NCBI RefSeq assembly: GCF_014137855.1
Contig: NZ_JACGWT010000004.1
Coordinates: 372,001 to 436,000 of the forward strand
DNA length: 64,000 bases
DNA from: Microlunatus kandeliicorticis
Lineage (GTDB): Bacteria; Actinomycetota; Actinomycetes; Propionibacteriales; Propionibacteriaceae
Direction of reading: 5' to 3'
Positions 7,499-18,797 of the stretch are shown here, piece by piece. The notes under the pieces were generated by a model that saw nothing but the letters and a program-made list of their open reading frames with translations, searched no databases and had not been told where the DNA came from. The position numbers and the translations under genes were made by a program. Numbering within the stretch: the stretch's first letter is position 1; the number at the start of each line of letters is the position of its first letter.

Positions 7499-10400
7499 TC
7501 GCGGCCTCCATCATGCGCAGGGTGGTCTCGTTCTCGGTGAGGCCCTCGGCCTCGGCCTCGGCCCGGGCCTTGAGCACCCGGGCGTAGTCGCGCGGCAGGA
7601 TCTTGACGAACCGGCCGAGTACGACATCCCAGTCGGCGAGCAGCCCTTCGGCCACCGCCGACTCGGTCTCCTCGTGGTGCCGGGTGACCAGGCGCCGCAG
7701 CGTCGCCTCGTCCTCGGCGTCGAGCTCGACCAGGTCGACCATCTCGCGGTTGAGCCGGCCGGCGTCCAGGTCGAGCACGTAGGCCACGCCGCCGGACATG
7801 CCGGCCGCGACGTTGCGCCCGGTCCCGCCGAGCACCACCACGGTGCCGCCGGTCATGTACTCGCAGCCGTGGTCGCCCAGCCCCTCCACCACCGCGGTGG
7901 CCCCGGAGTTGCGGACGCAGAACCGCTCGCCGACCTGACCGCGGATGAAGATCTCTCCCGAGGTCGCGCCGTAGCCGATCACGTTGCCGGCGATGATGTG
8001 CTCCTCGGCGACGAAGCCGGCGTCGCGGGCCGGCCGGACGATCAGCCGCCCGCCCGACAGCCCCTTGCCGAGGTAGTCGTTGGTGTCGCCCTCGAGCCGC
8101 AGGGTCACCCCGGCCGGCAGGAACGCGCCGAAGCTCTGGCCGCCCGAGCCGGTGAAGGTGATGTCGATGGTGTTCTCGGGCAGCCCCCGGCCCTCGGTGG
8201 CCTTGGTCACCTCGTGGCCGAGGATCGTGCCCACGGTCCGGTCGACGTTGCGGATCGGCAGGGTCGCCCGGACCAGCTCGCCGTTCGTCAGCGCCGGCTG
8301 GCAGAGCTCGATCAGCTGCTGGTCGAGCTTGGCGTCCAGGCCGTGGTCCTGACCGGTGACGTTGTGCAGCGGGCTGCCCTCGGGCAGCTCGGGACGGTGC
8401 AGCACCGGACCGAGGTCGAGGTCGTGGGCCTTCCAGTGGCTGACCGCCGGCGCGACGTCGAGCGCCTCGACGTGGCCGACGGCCTCCTCGATGGACCGGA
8501 AGCCGAGCTCGGCGAGGTACTCGCGCACCTCCTCGGCGATGAAGGTGAAGAAGTTGACCACGAACTCCGGCTTGCCGCCGAACTTCGCCCGCAGCTCCGG
8601 GTTCTGCGTCGCCACGCCGACCGGGCAGGTGTCGAGGTGGCAGACCCGCATCATCACGCAGCCGCTCACCACCAGCGGCGCGGTGGCGAAGCCGAACTCC
8701 TCGGCCCCCAGCAGGGCGCCGATCACCACGTCACGACCGGTCTTCAGCTGGCCGTCCACCTGGACGACGATCCGGTCCCGCAGCCCGTTGAGCAGCAGGG
8801 TCTGCTGGGTCTCGGCCAGGCCGAGCTCCCACGGGCCGCCGGCGTGCTTGAGGGAGGTCAGCGGTGCCGCGCCGGTGCCGCCGTCGTGGCCCGAGATCAG
8901 CACCACGTCGGCCTTGGCCTTGCTCACCCCGGCCGCGACCGTGCCGACCCCGACCTCGGCCACCAGCTTGACGTGCACCCGGGAGGCCGGGTTGGCGCAC
9001 TTCAGGTCGTGGATGAGCTGCTTGAGGTCCTCGATCGAGTAGATGTCGTGGTGCGGCGGCGGGCTGATCAGCCCGACGCCGGGCGTCGAGTGCCGGGTGC
9101 TGGCCACCCACGGGTAGACCTTCGGCCCGGGCAGCTGCCCGCCCTCGCCGGGCTTGGCGCCCTGGGCCATCTTGATCTGCAGGTCGGTGGCGTAGGTGAG
9201 GTACTCGCTGGTCACCCCGAACCGGCCGGACGCGACCTGCTTGATCGCGCTGCGCCGCTCCGGGTCGTGCAGCCGCTCGCTGTCCTCGCCGCCCTCGCCG
9301 GTGTTGGAGCGCGCCCCGAGCCGGTTCATCGCGATGGCCAGCGTCTCGTGCGCCTCCTGCGAGATCGAGCCGTAGCTCATCGCGCCGGTGGAGAACCGCT
9401 TGACGATCTCGCTGGCCGGCTCGACCTCCTCGATCGGCACCGGCGGACGGCCGCCGTTGTCCGCCGTCTTGAACTTGAGCAGGCCGCGCAGCGTCATCAG
9501 CCGCTCGGACTGGGTGTCGACGTGGTTGGTGTAGGCCTTGAAGATGTCGTAGCGGCCGGACCGGGTCGAGTGCTGGAGCCGGAACACCGTCTCCGGGTCG
9601 AACAGGTGCGGCTCGCCCTCGCGGCGCCACTGGTACTCGCCGCCGACCTCGAGCCGGCGGTGCGCCAGCGGGATGCCGTCGGCCGGGTAGGCCCGCAGGT
9701 GCCGGGCCTGGATCTCGCGGGCGATCTCGGGCAGCCCGATCCCGCCCAGCTTGCTGGTGGTGCCGGTGAAGTAGCGGTCGACCACCGACTGGCTGAGCCC
9801 GAGCGCCTCGAAGATCTGCGCCCCGGTGTAGGAGGCGACGGTGGAGACACCCATCTTGCTCATCACCTTGAGCACGCCCTTGCCGAGCGCCTTGACCACG
9901 TTCTTGACCGCGATCTCCGGCTCGGTGTCGAGGTAGACCCCGCGCCGGGCCAGGTCCTCGGCGGTCTCGATCGCCAGATAGGGGTTGACGCCGGCGGCGC
10001 CGTAGCCGATCAGCAGCGCGACGTGGTGCACCTCGCGGACGTCGGCGGCCTCGACCACCAGCCCGACCTGGGTGCGGGTCTTCTCCCGGACCAGGTGGTG
10101 GTGGATCGCCGCGGTGAACAACAGCGACGGGATCGGCGCGAGCTCGGCGTTGGAGTGCCGGTCGGACAGGATGATCGTCCGGGCCCCCGCCTCGATTGCC
10201 GCGCTGACCTCGGCGCACAGCTCGTCGAGCTTGGCCTCGAGCGCCTCGGCGCCGCCGGCCACCTCGTAGAGACCGCGGGCCACGTAGACCGCGTAGCCGG
10301 GCAGGTCGCCGTCCCGGTTCATCAGCCGGATCCGGGCCAGGTCGTCGTTGTCGAGCACCGGGAACGGCAGCACCAGCCGGCGACAGGACGCCGGACCGGG

Positions 10401-12077
10401 CTCGAGCAGGTTCTGCTCGGGGCCGATGGTGTTGTACAGCGAGGTGACGAGCTCCTCGCGGATGGCGTCCAGCGGCGGGTTGGTGACCTGCGCGAACAGC
10501 TGGCTGAAGTAGTCGAACAGCAGCCGCGGCTTGTCGCTGATCGCCGCGACCGGGCTGTCGGTGCCCATCGAGCCGATCGGCTCGGCGCCCTTGGCCGCCA
10601 TCGGGGCGACGATGACCCGCAGGTCCTCCTCGGTGTAGCCGAACACCTGCTGGCGCCGGGTGACCGAGGCGTGGCTGTGCACGACGTGCTCGCGCTCGGG
10701 CAGGTCGGACAGACCGAGCCGGCCGGCGGTCAGCCACTCGCCGTAGGGCTCGGCCGCGGCCAGTGAGTTCTTGATCTCCTCGTCGGAGACGATCCGGTGC
10801 TGCTCGAGGTCGGCGAGGAACATCTTGCCGGGCTGCAGCCGGCCCTTGGAGACGATCCGGGACTGGTCGAGCTCGAGCACGCCGGCCTCGGAGGCCAGCA
10901 CCACCAGACCGTCGTCGGTGACCCAGTAGCGGCCCGGACGCAGACCGTTGCGGTCGAGGGTGGCGCCGACCACGGTGCCGTCGGTGAACACCACGCCCGC
11001 CGGGCCGTCCCACGGCTCCATCAGGCAGGAGTGGAAGGCGTAGAAGTCGCGCCGCAGCCGGTCCATCTCGGCGTTGTTCTCCCACGCCTCGGGGATCATC
11101 ATCAGCACGGCGTGCGGCAGCGACCGGCCGCCGAGGTGGAGCAGCTCGACGACCTCGTCGAAGGAGGCCGAGTCCGAGGCGCCCGGCGTGCAGATCGGGA
11201 ACAGCCGCTCCAGGTCGCCGGGGATCAGGTCGGACTTGAGCAGCGCCTCGCGGGCCCGCATCCAGTTGCGGTTGCCCTTGACGGTGTTGATCTCGCCGTT
11301 GTGGGCGATCATCCGGTACGGGTGCGCGAGCTCCCAGGCCGGGAAGGTGTTGGTCGAGAACCGCGAGTGGACGACGGCGAGCGCGCTGGTCATCCGGCCG
11401 TCGCCGAGGTCGGGGAACATCAGCTCGAGCTGCTCGGTGGTGAGCATGCCCTTGTAGACGAGGGTCCGGCACGACAGCGAGGGGAAGTAGACCCCGGCCT
11501 CGTGCTCGGCGCGACGGCGCAGGCAGTAGACCAGCCGCTCGAGGGCCAGACCCTGGAGCGGGGTGTGCGCGCCGGCGACCAGCAGCTGCTCGAAGTGCGG
11601 CATCACCGACTTGGAGATCTCGCTGAGCAGGGTGGCGTCGGTGGGCACCTCGCGCCAGCCGAGCACCCGCAGGCCCTCCTCGGCCGCGATCTCCTCGATC
11701 CGGCTCCTGGCCGCGGCGGCGGCCTCCGGCTCGGCGGGCAGGAAGGCGTTGCCCACCGCGTAGCTCCCGGCGGCCGGGAGCTCGATGCCCGCCTCGGCGC
11801 AGACGGCGCGGAGGAAGGCGTCCGGGACCTGGATCAGGATGCCCGCACCGTCACCGGCCTGGGCGTCGGCGCCGGTCGCCCCGCGGTGGTCGAGGTTCCG
11901 CAGCGCCCGCAGGCCCTGCGCGACGATGTCGTGGCTCGCCTCGCCGGTCAGCGTCGCGACGAAGGCGACCCCGCACGCGTCGCGTTCGAAGTCGGGGTCG
12001 TACAGGCCCTGCGCCACCGGGAAACCGGGACGGTTCGGCTGGCTGTTCGTCGGCTGGAGAGACTGCCCCACAGACAT
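7491..12077 (-). CDS. gltB: Glutamate synthase large subunit
   Basis: A 1528-residue alpha subunit of GOGAT, which makes two glutamates from glutamine and 2-oxoglutarate. Residues 1-34 are a propeptide that is normally removed to expose Cys35 ('RDACGVAF') as the N-terminal nucleophile of the class II glutaminase domain (about 35-430). A central domain, the FMN-binding synthase domain ('[15 protein letters not shown]') and the 3Fe-4S cysteine set in '[18 protein letters not shown]' follow. The C-terminal beta-helix ends the protein. The ATG at 12077 has GGGAG upstream. It is the first gene of a gltB-gltD operon with a leader of roughly 220 bases if transcription starts near 12294. Confidence 0.97.
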   Translation of the reverse strand: MSVGQSLQPTNSQPNRPGFPVAQGLYDPDFERDACGVAFVATLTGEASHDIVAQGLRALRNLDHRGATGADAQAGDGAGILIQVPDAFLRAVCAEAGIELPAAGSYAVGNAFLPAEPEAAAAARSRIEEIAAEEGLRVLGWREVPTDATLLSEISKSVMPHFEQLLVAGAHTPLQGLALERLVYCLRRRAEHEAGVYFPSLSCRTLVYKGMLTTEQLELMFPDLGDGRMTSALAVVHSRFSTNTFPAWELAHPYRMIAHNGEINTVKGNRNWMRAREALLKSDLIPGDLERLFPICTPGASDSASFDEVVELLHLGGRSLPHAVLMMIPEAWENNAEMDRLRRDFYAFHSCLMEPWDGPAGVVFTDGTVVGATLDRNGLRPGRYWVTDDGLVVLASEAGVLELDQSRIVSKGRLQPGKMFLADLEQHRIVSDEEIKNSLAAAEPYGEWLTAGRLGLSDLPEREHVVHSHASVTRRQQVFGYTEEDLRVIVAPMAAKGAEPIGSMGTDSPVAAISDKPRLLFDYFSQLFAQVTNPPLDAIREELVTSLYNTIGPEQNLLEPGPASCRRLVLPFPVLDNDDLARIRLMNRDGDLPGYAVYVARGLYEVAGGAEALEAKLDELCAEVSAAIEAGARTIILSDRHSNAELAPIPSLLFTAAIHHHLVREKTRTQVGLVVEAADVREVHHVALLIGYGAAGVNPYLAIETAEDLARRGVYLDTEPEIAVKNVVKALGKGVLKVMSKMGVSTVASYTGAQIFEALGLSQSVVDRYFTGTTSKLGGIGLPEIAREIQARHLRAYPADGIPLAHRRLEVGGEYQWRREGEPHLFDPETVFRLQHSTRSGRYDIFKAYTNHVDTQSERLMTLRGLLKFKTADNGGRPPVPIEEVEPASEIVKRFSTGAMSYGSISQEAHETLAIAMNRLGARSNTGEGGEDSERLHDPERRSAIKQVASGRFGVTSEYLTYATDLQIKMAQGAKPGEGGQLPGPKVYPWVASTRHSTPGVGLISPPPHHDIYSIEDLKQLIHDLKCANPASRVHVKLVAEVGVGTVAAGVSKAKADVVLISGHDGGTGAAPLTSLKHAGGPWELGLAETQQTLLLNGLRDRIVVQVDGQLKTGRDVVIGALLGAEEFGFATAPLVVSGCVMMRVCHLDTCPVGVATQNPELRAKFGGKPEFVVNFFTFIAEEVREYLAELGFRSIEEAVGHVEALDVAPAVSHWKAHDLDLGPVLHRPELPEGSPLHNVTGQDHGLDAKLDQQLIELCQPALTNGELVRATLPIRNVDRTVGTILGHEVTKATEGRGLPENTIDITFTGSGGQSFGAFLPAGVTLRLEGDTNDYLGKGLSGGRLIVRPARDAGFVAEEHIIAGNVIGYGATSGEIFIRGQVGERFCVRNSGATAVVEGLGDHGCEYMTGGTVVVLGGTGRNVAAGMSGGVAYVLDLDAGRLNREMVDLVELDAEDEATLRRLVTRHHEETESAVAEGLLADWDVVLGRFVKILPRDYARVLKARAEAEAEGLTENETTLRMMEAANG

Positions 12078-12455
12078 GGCTACTCCCGTGGTCGGAGCCG
12101 GGCTGGTCGGCCGGCTGGACGCGGATCATGGCGAACACCCCGGGACCTGGGTCCGGGGGCGTGGTGTGCTCCGCCGCGGCGTGGCCGGGCGGCTCCGGGA
12201 TGCGGGTCCCGGGGGTGGCAGCGGGCGGTCCTGCCCTGCCGACGGGACGTCGGACATCAGTCGTCGTCGTGCGGGACGGCATTGGCCCATGTGTCGGGCG
12301 AGCCTAGCGCAGCGCGTCCCGCATCACGGACTGGTCTGCCCGCAATGTGGTCGCTCCGGCGGCGGCCCGATCGAGTCTAGAGCAGGAGTGCGACCAGTGG
12401 TGTTTCTCTCCGGACCGGTGTGCCCGGATGCGTGTGTGGGCGGAAAAGCGTCGAA
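12078..12455 (-). other. 378-bp gap upstream of gltB
   Basis: No gene is supported here. The end next to gltB holds a structured leader, described separately. Candidate -10 boxes on the minus strand are TAGGCT (12306-12301) and, further upstream, TAGACT (near 12378). The rest shows nothing recognisable. Confidence 0.5.
12138..12214 (-). promoter_or_regulatory. gltB leader with alternative hairpins
   Basis: On the minus strand the leader contains two local hairpins: one at 12212-12195 (CCGGGA / TCCCGG arms) and one at 12159-12138 (CCCC-GGAC / GTCC-GGGG arms). In addition, CCCCGGGACC (12214-12205) is perfectly complementary to GGTCCCGGGG (12147-12138), so a long-range 10-bp pairing would break both local hairpins. 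Such mutually exclusive pairings are the layout of an attenuator or riboswitch. No known riboswitch consensus was recognised, and inverted repeats do arise by chance in DNA this rich in G and C. Confidence 0.35.
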
Positions 12456-13718
12456 TCAGCCCGGGGCGACCTCGTCCGCCGCGACGGGCGCGACAGCCGG
12501 CAGCACCGCGGGCACGACGGCGGCCGGGAGCAGCGCCACCGCCGCAGCCGTCGATCGCCGCGCCCGCCGGGCCGCCCGACCGAGCGAGAACGGCCGCTCG
12601 ACCAGCCCGTAGAGGGCGCTGGACGCGACCCAGGCGGTGGCGAAGGCGACCACGAAGAGCCCGACGTAGACCACCGGCGACTGCGGCTGGGCCGGCAGCA
12701 CCCGGCCGAGCACCATCGCCAGCGCCTTCAGCACCAGGCTGTGGACCAGGTAGAACGAATAGCTCATGTTGCCCAGCCAGCGCAGCGGGGTCCAGACCAG
12801 CACCCGGCGCAGCGGCCCCTGGGCGTGGAAGCCGACCAGACAGAGCAGCCCGAAAGCGACGAACAGCACCAGCAGCCGGTCGGTCGCGGCCACCGCGCCG
12901 GGCAGCCCGAGCAGACCGGGACCGCCGCGCGGGTCGACCTCGAACAGCGTGAGGCACCCGAGCGCGAGCACCGCGACCACCACGGCCAGCAGCTCCCAGC
13001 GCGGCGTCGGCCGCCAGCCGAACCCGTTGAGGATCTCGAACACGATCACGCCGGCCAGGAACATCGCCATCCGGATCAGGTCGGCGTGCCCGGCCCAGCC
13101 GAGCACGAACATCAGCACCGACACCCCGGCGAAGAAGGCGATCCGCGCCCACGGGCGCCAGGCCCGCATCCGCAGCGCGAGGACCGCGACCGGGATCAGC
13201 AGGTAGTAGCAGAACTCGAAGCTCAGCGACCACGCCACGGTGAGCAGCGGGGTGATGGGCAGGATCCCGGGCAGCAGCGCCAGGTTCTCGGCCAGGTAGC
13301 CGATCGCCGGCAGCACGCCGGACGGGATCCGGTGGCTGTCGGGCAGCACCAGGTCGAGCACGACGTAGGCGGCGAACATCACCAGGAAGACCGGGTAGAT
13401 CCGCTGCACGCGGCGGGTCAGGAACCGGTCGTAGCGGATCGGCCGGCGGATCACCGCCCCGTAGATCAGGTAGCCGCTGAGCACGAAGAACAGGTCGACG
13501 CCGGACTGGCCGAGCTGCCAGCCGACGTTGATCGGCACCTCGATCCCCGCGTCGGGCCGCACCCACACGTTGAAGAGCCGGATGTGCACGCAGAACACGA
13601 GCAGCACCGCCAAGCCCCGCAACCCCTCCATCGGCAGGATGCGGTCGCGGTGGTCATCGAGCTCGTAGAGCCTCTTCAGTCGCGATGAAACTTTCAGGCG
13701 CGCCGAAACCGTGGTCAT
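12456..13718 (-). CDS. Acyltransferase 3 (OafA/YrhL-like) membrane protein
   Basis: A 420-residue integral membrane O-acyltransferase of the acyltransferase 3 family, which transfers acyl groups to sugars or other extracytoplasmic acceptors. The N-terminal region has 'MEGLRGLAVLLVFCVHIRLF', containing the conserved His, and then 'GVDLFFVLSGYLI', the best-known motif of the family. About ten hydrophobic segments follow. There is no SGNH hydrolase domain, so this is the short form. The tail is Arg then Ala/Val rich. The ATG at 13718 has GGGGGA upstream. It is transcribed towards gltB and sits between gltB and lgt without obvious functional link; the acceptor is unknown. Confidence 0.85.
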   Translation of the reverse strand: MTTVSARLKVSSRLKRLYELDDHRDRILPMEGLRGLAVLLVFCVHIRLFNVWVRPDAGIEVPINVGWQLGQSGVDLFFVLSGYLIYGAVIRRPIRYDRFLTRRVQRIYPVFLVMFAAYVVLDLVLPDSHRIPSGVLPAIGYLAENLALLPGILPITPLLTVAWSLSFEFCYYLLIPVAVLALRMRAWRPWARIAFFAGVSVLMFVLGWAGHADLIRMAMFLAGVIVFEILNGFGWRPTPRWELLAVVVAVLALGCLTLFEVDPRGGPGLLGLPGAVAATDRLLVLFVAFGLLCLVGFHAQGPLRRVLVWTPLRWLGNMSYSFYLVHSLVLKALAMVLGRVLPAQPQSPVVYVGLFVVAFATAWVASSALYGLVERPFSLGRAARRARRSTAAAVALLPAAVVPAVLPAVAPVAADEVAPG

Positions 13719-13793
13719 GTCGTCCCCCGTCGCTATGAACCACGGGCAGCCTAGGGGTCGTTTACAGCGCTGGTGGCAAAACCGGCAAGGAGG

Positions 13794-14804
13794 TCAGGCC
13801 CGGTCACCGCCGGACGGACCGCCGCGGTCGGTGGCCGCGTCGGCGGTGGCGCGGTCCCCCGCACCGGTCTCCTGCTCCGCCGTCGCGCCGGTCGTCTCGC
13901 CCGTCTCTTCGGCCGTCCCGGACGACGCCGCAGGATCGTCGCCGGCGGTCGGGCCCGGCCCCTCGACCACCGGCTCGCGGCCGGGCCGGGTCCGCACCAG
14001 GTAGACGAACACCGCCAGCGCGACCACGAAGACGATGGCCGAGGTGAAGTTGTTCAGCCGGAAGCCGCCGATCCGGTTGACGTCGTCGATCCGCAGCGCC
14101 TCGATCCAGAACCGGCCGGCGCAGTAGAGCATCACGTAGAGGGTGAAGACCTTGCCGTGCCCGAGCCGGAACCGGCGGTCGACCAGGACCAGCACCGCCG
14201 CCACCGCCAGGTCCCAGACCAGCTCGTAGAGGAAGGTCGGGTGGAAGGTGGCGTACTGCTCGTACCCGGGTGGCCGGTGCGCGAGCGAGATCTCCAGGCC
14301 CCAGGGCAGCGTGGTCGGACGCCCGAACAGCTCCTGGTTGAAGTAGTTGCCGATCCGGCCGACGGCCTGCGCGACGACCACGCCCGGGGCGAGGGCGTCG
14401 AGCAGCGCCGGGAAGCGGACCTTCCGACGCCGGCAGACCAGCCAGGCGCCGAGCGCACCGAGCGCCACCGCACCCCAGATCCCGAGCCCGCCCTGCCAGA
14501 TGAAGAAGGCGTGGTACCAGACCCGGCCCGGGGCGAAGTAGAGCTCGGGGTCGGTCATCACGTGGTAGATCCGGGCGCCGACGATCCCGAACGGCACCGC
14601 GACCACGACCACCGACTCGACGGTCTCGCGCTGCCCGCCGCGGGCCACCCAGCGCTTGGTGCCGATGATCATCGCCAGCACGATCCCGGCGATGATGCAC
14701 AGCGCGTAGGCCCGGATCGGGAAGCCGAACGGCTCCCACACCCCGCGAGCGGGGCTGGGGATGAACAGCGGCACGAGACTGGGCAGGCTGGCTGGATCCG
14801 GCAC
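13794..14804 (-). CDS. lgt: Prolipoprotein diacylglyceryl transferase
   Basis: A 336-residue membrane enzyme that attaches diacylglycerol from phosphatidylglycerol to the lipobox cysteine of prelipoproteins. The Lgt signature is present ('GRIGNYFNQELFG', about residues 153-165), as are 'GIVGARIYHV' and the periplasm-facing 'YELVWD' and 'GRFWIEALRIDD' blocks. Seven membrane segments fit. The last 65 residues are a Glu/Ala/Thr/Gly-rich hydrophilic tail, a common actinobacterial extension. The start is GTG at 14804 with a weak ribosome site. It lies at the end of the trp block (trpA, MauE/DoxX-like, lgt), a usual position in actinobacteria. Confidence 0.95.
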   Translation of the reverse strand: MPDPASLPSLVPLFIPSPARGVWEPFGFPIRAYALCIIAGIVLAMIIGTKRWVARGGQRETVESVVVVAVPFGIVGARIYHVMTDPELYFAPGRVWYHAFFIWQGGLGIWGAVALGALGAWLVCRRRKVRFPALLDALAPGVVVAQAVGRIGNYFNQELFGRPTTLPWGLEISLAHRPPGYEQYATFHPTFLYELVWDLAVAAVLVLVDRRFRLGHGKVFTLYVMLYCAGRFWIEALRIDDVNRIGGFRLNNFTSAIVFVVALAVFVYLVRTRPGREPVVEGPGPTAGDDPAASSGTAEETGETTGATAEQETGAGDRATADAATDRGGPSGGDRA

Positions 14805-14830
14805 CCTGGAACCCTATGCCGACCGGGCCG

Positions 14831-15478
14831 CTATGTCCTTCGACGAGGCTGGGCCCAGGCGCCGTCCGGGTCGCCGGACCCGTCGAGCCGGTCGAGGGCG
14901 TCGAGCCGGTCGAGCTCGCCGAGGTCGTCGGCGGAGGCCGACCCGGACGTGGTCACAGGCTCCTCGGGGGCGGGCTCGGCCGGGTCGTCCGGCCGGTGCA
15001 GGCCGCCGGCCAGGCTGAGCCGGGTGGCCGGCCGGACCACCAGCCAGACCGCGGCGGCGAGCAGCAGCAGGTCGCGGACGATCTCCAGGCCGTAGCCGGT
15101 CTGGCCCGGCGCGACCGGTCCCCCGCCGCCGAAGCAACCGCAGTCGATGTCGATCCCTCGGGCCGCGACGGAGACCACCGCGGCGGTGAACCCGGCCAGC
15201 ACGACGGCGGCGACCGCGGCCGCGGCCCGGGTGACCAGGCCGGCGGCCAGCACCAGGCCGAGGACGATCTCGGCGAACGGCAGCCCGACGCCGACCACGT
15301 GGGCGAGCGGGGCCGGCAGCAGCTGGTAGGCCTCCACCGAGTCGATCGAGATCCGCAGGTCGAGCACCTTGTTGGCGCCGGCGACCACGAACACCGCGGC
15401 CAGCAGCAGCCGGACCACGGTGCGGGCCCAGACCGACCAGCGCGGCCCGGGGGTGCCGGGCCGCCGCGCGGGGCTCAC
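14831..15478 (-). CDS. MauE/DoxX family redox-associated membrane protein
   Basis: A 215-residue protein with four membrane segments in residues 15-155. It has a 'FVVAGANKVLDL' opening and the 'DCGCFGGGG' cysteine pair that mark MauE/DoxX-like proteins, thought to work in thiol-disulfide chemistry outside the membrane. The last 60 residues are Asp/Pro/Glu-rich with a small internal repeat (ELDRLDALDRLDG). The GTG start overlaps the trpA stop (GTGA at 15475-15478), so it is coupled to the trp genes. A DsbA- or TlpA-like partner is not encoded beside it. The gene sits between trpA and lgt. Confidence 0.8.
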   Translation of the reverse strand: MSPARRPGTPGPRWSVWARTVVRLLLAAVFVVAGANKVLDLRISIDSVEAYQLLPAPLAHVVGVGLPFAEIVLGLVLAAGLVTRAAAAVAAVVLAGFTAAVVSVAARGIDIDCGCFGGGGPVAPGQTGYGLEIVRDLLLLAAAVWLVVRPATRLSLAGGLHRPDDPAEPAPEEPVTTSGSASADDLGELDRLDALDRLDGSGDPDGAWAQPRRRT

Positions 15479-16437
15479 GACCCAGGGGTGCCTGCGGTCA
15501 CCGGGGTGTGGGTGGCCGGAGCGGGGGCACCAGCGGGGTCGGGGGTGGAGGTCGCGGCGGACGCCGGGGTCGGCCCGCCTGCCGCCGGGGTGCGGACGCC
15601 GGCGGCCAGGTCGGCCACCACCGCGCGCAACCCGGCGAGGTCGTCGGGACGCCCGGCCTCGTCGGCGTCGACCAGCGTCTGCACCAGGGCCGAGCCGACG
15701 ATCGCGGCGTCAGCGTAGCGGTTGATCTCGGCGGCCTGCGCGCCGTTGGAGACCCCGAGGCCGACACCGACCAGCGCGTCCGGTGCGTGCGCGCGGACCC
15801 GGGCCACCAGCGACGGCGCGAGCGTCGAGCTCTGCGTCCGGGTGCCGGTGACACCCATCACCGAGGTGGCGTAGATCCAGCCGCGGCAGGACTCGACGGT
15901 GGCCGCCAGCCGCTGGTCGGTCGAGGACGGCGAGACCAGGAAGATGCGGTCCAGGTGGTGCGCCTCGGAGGCGGCCAGCCAGTCGTCGGCCTCGTCGGGG
16001 GTCAGGTCGGGGGTGATCAGGCCCGCCCCGCCGGCCGAGGCCAGGTCACGGGCGAACCGCTCGGCGCCGTAGCGCTCGACCAGGTTCCAGTAGATCATCA
16101 CCACCGCGGCGGTCCCGGTGGCGGTGACCGCCTCGACGGCCCGGAACACGTCCGCGGTGCGGACGCCGCGTTCGAGCGCCCGGGTGCCGGCCTTCTGGAT
16201 GGTGACACCGTCCATCACCGGGTCGCTGTAGGGCATCCCGACCTCGACCAGGTCGACACCCGGACGCTCCCCCTCGCCGGTCAGCGCGCGGACGGCGCGG
16301 AGCGAGTTCTCGACGTCGGGGTAGCCGACCGGCAGGTAGCCGACCAGGGCCCCGCGGCCCTCGGCCCGGGCGGCGGCGAGCACCCGCCCGCTGATCCCGG
16401 GGTCGAAGGCGCGCGGGTCCGGCGCGGCGGTGCTCAT
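15475..16437 (-). CDS. trpA: Tryptophan synthase alpha chain
   Basis: A 320-residue alpha subunit that cleaves indole-3-glycerol phosphate to indole and glyceraldehyde 3-phosphate. The TIM-barrel motif '[17 protein letters not shown]' carries the catalytic Glu and Asp, and 'MGVTGTRTQ' and '[11 protein letters not shown]' supply the phosphate-binding loops. The enzyme core ends near residue 265; the remaining 55 residues are a low-complexity Ala/Pro/Thr tail not needed for the fold. The ATG overlaps the trpB stop (ATGA at 16434-16437), so the two subunits are made together. Confidence 0.97.
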   Translation of the reverse strand: MSTAAPDPRAFDPGISGRVLAAARAEGRGALVGYLPVGYPDVENSLRAVRALTGEGERPGVDLVEVGMPYSDPVMDGVTIQKAGTRALERGVRTADVFRAVEAVTATGTAAVVMIYWNLVERYGAERFARDLASAGGAGLITPDLTPDEADDWLAASEAHHLDRIFLVSPSSTDQRLAATVESCRGWIYATSVMGVTGTRTQSSTLAPSLVARVRAHAPDALVGVGLGVSNGAQAAEINRYADAAIVGSALVQTLVDADEAGRPDDLAGLRAVVADLAAGVRTPAAGGPTPASAATSTPDPAGAPAPATHTPVTAGTPGS

Positions 16438-17843
16438 CGCTGGATCTCCCCGCTGCCGCTGCCCACCGGATCGGCGCCGACGCCCGCGTCGGGCTCACCG
16501 GGCTCCACCTCGGGCGCGGTCGGGTCGGGGTTGGCCGCGCTGTCCAGGGTGTCGGCGCGACCGTCGAGGTCGGCGAACCAGGCCATCGCGGTGTCGACGT
16601 CCTTGTCCCCCCGACCGGACAAGCTGACCAGGATCAGCGGGTCGGCGTCGGGGCTCTCGGCGGTCAACCGACGACCCAGCCGGAGCGCGCCGGCGAGCGC
16701 GTGCGCCGACTCGATCGCCGGGATGATGCCCTCGGTCTCGGCCAGCAGCCGGAAGGCGTCCATCGCCTCGGCGTCGGTGACCGGCTCGTAGTGCGCGCGG
16801 CCGGTGGCGGCCAGCCAGCTGTGCTCCGGTCCGACGCCCGGGTAGTCGAGACCGGCGGAGATCGAGTGGCTCTCCTTGGTCTGGCCGTCCTCGTCCTGGA
16901 GCACGTAGGTGCGCATCCCGTGCAGCACGCCGATCTCGCCGGCGCTGATGGTGGCCGCGTGCCGGCCGGTCTCCAGCCCGTCTCCGCCGGCCTCGAAGCC
17001 CCACAGCGCGACGCCGTCGTCGGGGACGAAGTCGGCGAAGATCCCGAGCGCGTTCGACCCACCACCGACGCAGGCGGCGACCGCGTCCGGCAGCCGGCCG
17101 TAGCGGTCGAGCAGCTGGGCGCGGGCCTCGGTGCTGATCACCCGCTGGAACTCACGGACCACCTTGGGGAACGGGGCCGGACCGGCCACCGTGCCGATCA
17201 GGTAGTGGGTGGTGTCGACCGAGGCGACCCAGTCGCGCATCGCCTCGTTCATCGCGTCCTTGAGCGTCTGGGTGCCCGACTCGACGGCGATCACCTCGGC
17301 GCCGAGCAGCTGCATCCGGGCGACGTTGAGGGCCTGGCGCTCGGTGTCGACCTTGCCCATGTAGACCCGGCACTCGAGCCCGAACAGGGCCGCGGCGGTG
17401 GCGGTGGCCACGCCGTGCTGGCCGGCGCCGGTCTCGGCGATCACCCGGGTCTTGCCCATCCGGCGGGTCAGCAGGGCCTGGCCGAGGACGTTGTTGATCT
17501 TGTGGCTGCCGGTGTGGTTGAGGTCCTCGCGCTTGAGCACGATCCGGGCGCCGCCGGCCCGCTCGGCGAACCGGCGCACCTCGGTGATCGGGCTCGGCCG
17601 CCCGGTGTAGTCGGTGAGCAGCCCCCGCAGCTCGGCGGCGAAGTCCGGATCGGTCATCGCCGCGGTGAACTCGCGGTCGAGCTGGTCGAGGGCGGCGAAC
17701 AGGGCCTCCGGGACGAACCGGCCGCCGAAGGCGTCGAAGTGGCCACCGGCGTCGGGCAGCAGTCGGGCCTCGCCGCCGTTCGGGCCGGAGGTGCCGGGGG
17801 TCCCGTCGTCGGTGCGGGCGCTGGTCTGGGTCGGTGCGGACAT
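16434..17843 (-). CDS. trpB: Tryptophan synthase beta chain
   Basis: A 469-residue PLP enzyme that joins indole and serine to form tryptophan. '[15 protein letters not shown]' contains the PLP lysine, '[17 protein letters not shown]' and '[15 protein letters not shown]' bind the cofactor phosphate, and '[14 protein letters not shown]' is the COMM-domain region that contacts TrpA. The start is the ATG at 17843 with a perfect GGAGGA 5 bases upstream; the longer frame to 17987 is unsupported. The first 45 residues and last 40 are polar extensions. It follows trpC after about 100 bp. Confidence 0.97.
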   Translation of the reverse strand: MSAPTQTSARTDDGTPGTSGPNGGEARLLPDAGGHFDAFGGRFVPEALFAALDQLDREFTAAMTDPDFAAELRGLLTDYTGRPSPITEVRRFAERAGGARIVLKREDLNHTGSHKINNVLGQALLTRRMGKTRVIAETGAGQHGVATATAAALFGLECRVYMGKVDTERQALNVARMQLLGAEVIAVESGTQTLKDAMNEAMRDWVASVDTTHYLIGTVAGPAPFPKVVREFQRVISTEARAQLLDRYGRLPDAVAACVGGGSNALGIFADFVPDDGVALWGFEAGGDGLETGRHAATISAGEIGVLHGMRTYVLQDEDGQTKESHSISAGLDYPGVGPEHSWLAATGRAHYEPVTDAEAMDAFRLLAETEGIIPAIESAHALAGALRLGRRLTAESPDADPLILVSLSGRGDKDVDTAMAWFADLDGRADTLDSAANPDPTAPEVEPGEPDAGVGADPVGSGSGEIQR

Positions 17844-17946
17844 GATTCCTCCACGGTGCTCGGTCGAAACGCTGCAGACAAGCCGTGTGGGCCGAGCGGC
17901 CCCGGCGAACAGCTCGCCGGAGGGCGCGGTCAGCCCCGGACCGGCC

Positions 17947-18753
17947 TCACCATCGGTGCGAGAGCGCGGGATGTGCCCCGGCCGCAACCAGGTCGGCCAC
18001 GCCGGCTCGCGGGTCGCGTCCGGTGACCAGGGCCTCGCCGACCAGCACCACGTCGGCGCCGGCCTGGGCCAGCTCGATCACGTCGTGCGGGCCGCGGACG
18101 CCGGACTCGGCCACCCGGACGATCCCGTCGGGGATCTTGGGGGCCAGTCGGGCGAAGGTGGTCGAGTCGACCTCGAGGGTCTGCAGGTTGCGGGCGTTGA
18201 CGCCGATCAGCTGGGCGCCGGCGTCGACGGCCCGGCTGATCTCGGTCTCGGTGTGCACCTCGACCAGCGGGGTCAGCCCGATCGAGACGGCCCGCTCGAC
18301 CAGCGAGATCAGCTCGTCGTCGGTCAGCGCGGCCACGATCAGCAGCGCCAGGTCGGCCCCGGCGGCGCGGGCCTCGAACAACTGGTACGGCGTGACGATG
18401 AAGTCCTTGCGCAGCACCGGGATCTCCACCGCGCAACGGACCTCGACCAGGTCGGCCAGCGAGCCGCCGAACCGGCGGCGCTCGGTCAGCACCGAGATCG
18501 CGGCGGCGCCACCGGCCGCGTACTCGGCGGCCAGCGCGGCCGGGTCCGGGATGTCGGCCAGCGAGCCCCTGCTCGGGCTCGACCGCTTGACCTCGGCGAT
18601 CACCGCGACCCCGTCGTCGCGGAACCGCGGCATCGGGTCCAGCGCCGGGTCGACCTTGGTGACCCGGTCCTTCAGCGTCTGCAGATCGACCTCGGCCTCA
18701 CGCTCGGCCAGGTCGGCGCGGACGCCCTCGACGATCTCGTCCAGCACTCCCAT
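17947..18753 (-). CDS. trpC: Indole-3-glycerol phosphate synthase
   Basis: A 268-residue TIM-barrel enzyme that closes the indole ring in tryptophan synthesis. '[12 protein letters not shown]' holds the catalytic lysine, 'VLRKDFIV' the second lysine, '[14 protein letters not shown]' and '[11 protein letters not shown]' the phosphate site. The ATG at 18753 gives the family's usual N-terminus ([11 protein letters not shown]). It is a single-function enzyme, not fused to PRAI. It lies 44 bp downstream of the HGxxPAAW gene. Confidence 0.97.
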   Translation of the reverse strand: MGVLDEIVEGVRADLAEREAEVDLQTLKDRVTKVDPALDPMPRFRDDGVAVIAEVKRSSPSRGSLADIPDPAALAAEYAAGGAAAISVLTERRRFGGSLADLVEVRCAVEIPVLRKDFIVTPYQLFEARAAGADLALLIVAALTDDELISLVERAVSIGLTPLVEVHTETEISRAVDAGAQLIGVNARNLQTLEVDSTTFARLAPKIPDGIVRVAESGVRGPHDVIELAQAGADVVLVGEALVTGRDPRAGVADLVAAGAHPALSHRW

Positions 18754-18797
18754 GTCGTGTCCCGCCCGTGTCCTCGTCCGAGTTCCCGTGCGGCCGC

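Noticed and set aside
7470-10766. Very long open frame opposite gltB
   Set aside because: It lies antisense to a certain gene, its translation is a low-complexity string of Gly, Arg, Asp and Leu, and such shadows are expected where third positions are almost always G or C.
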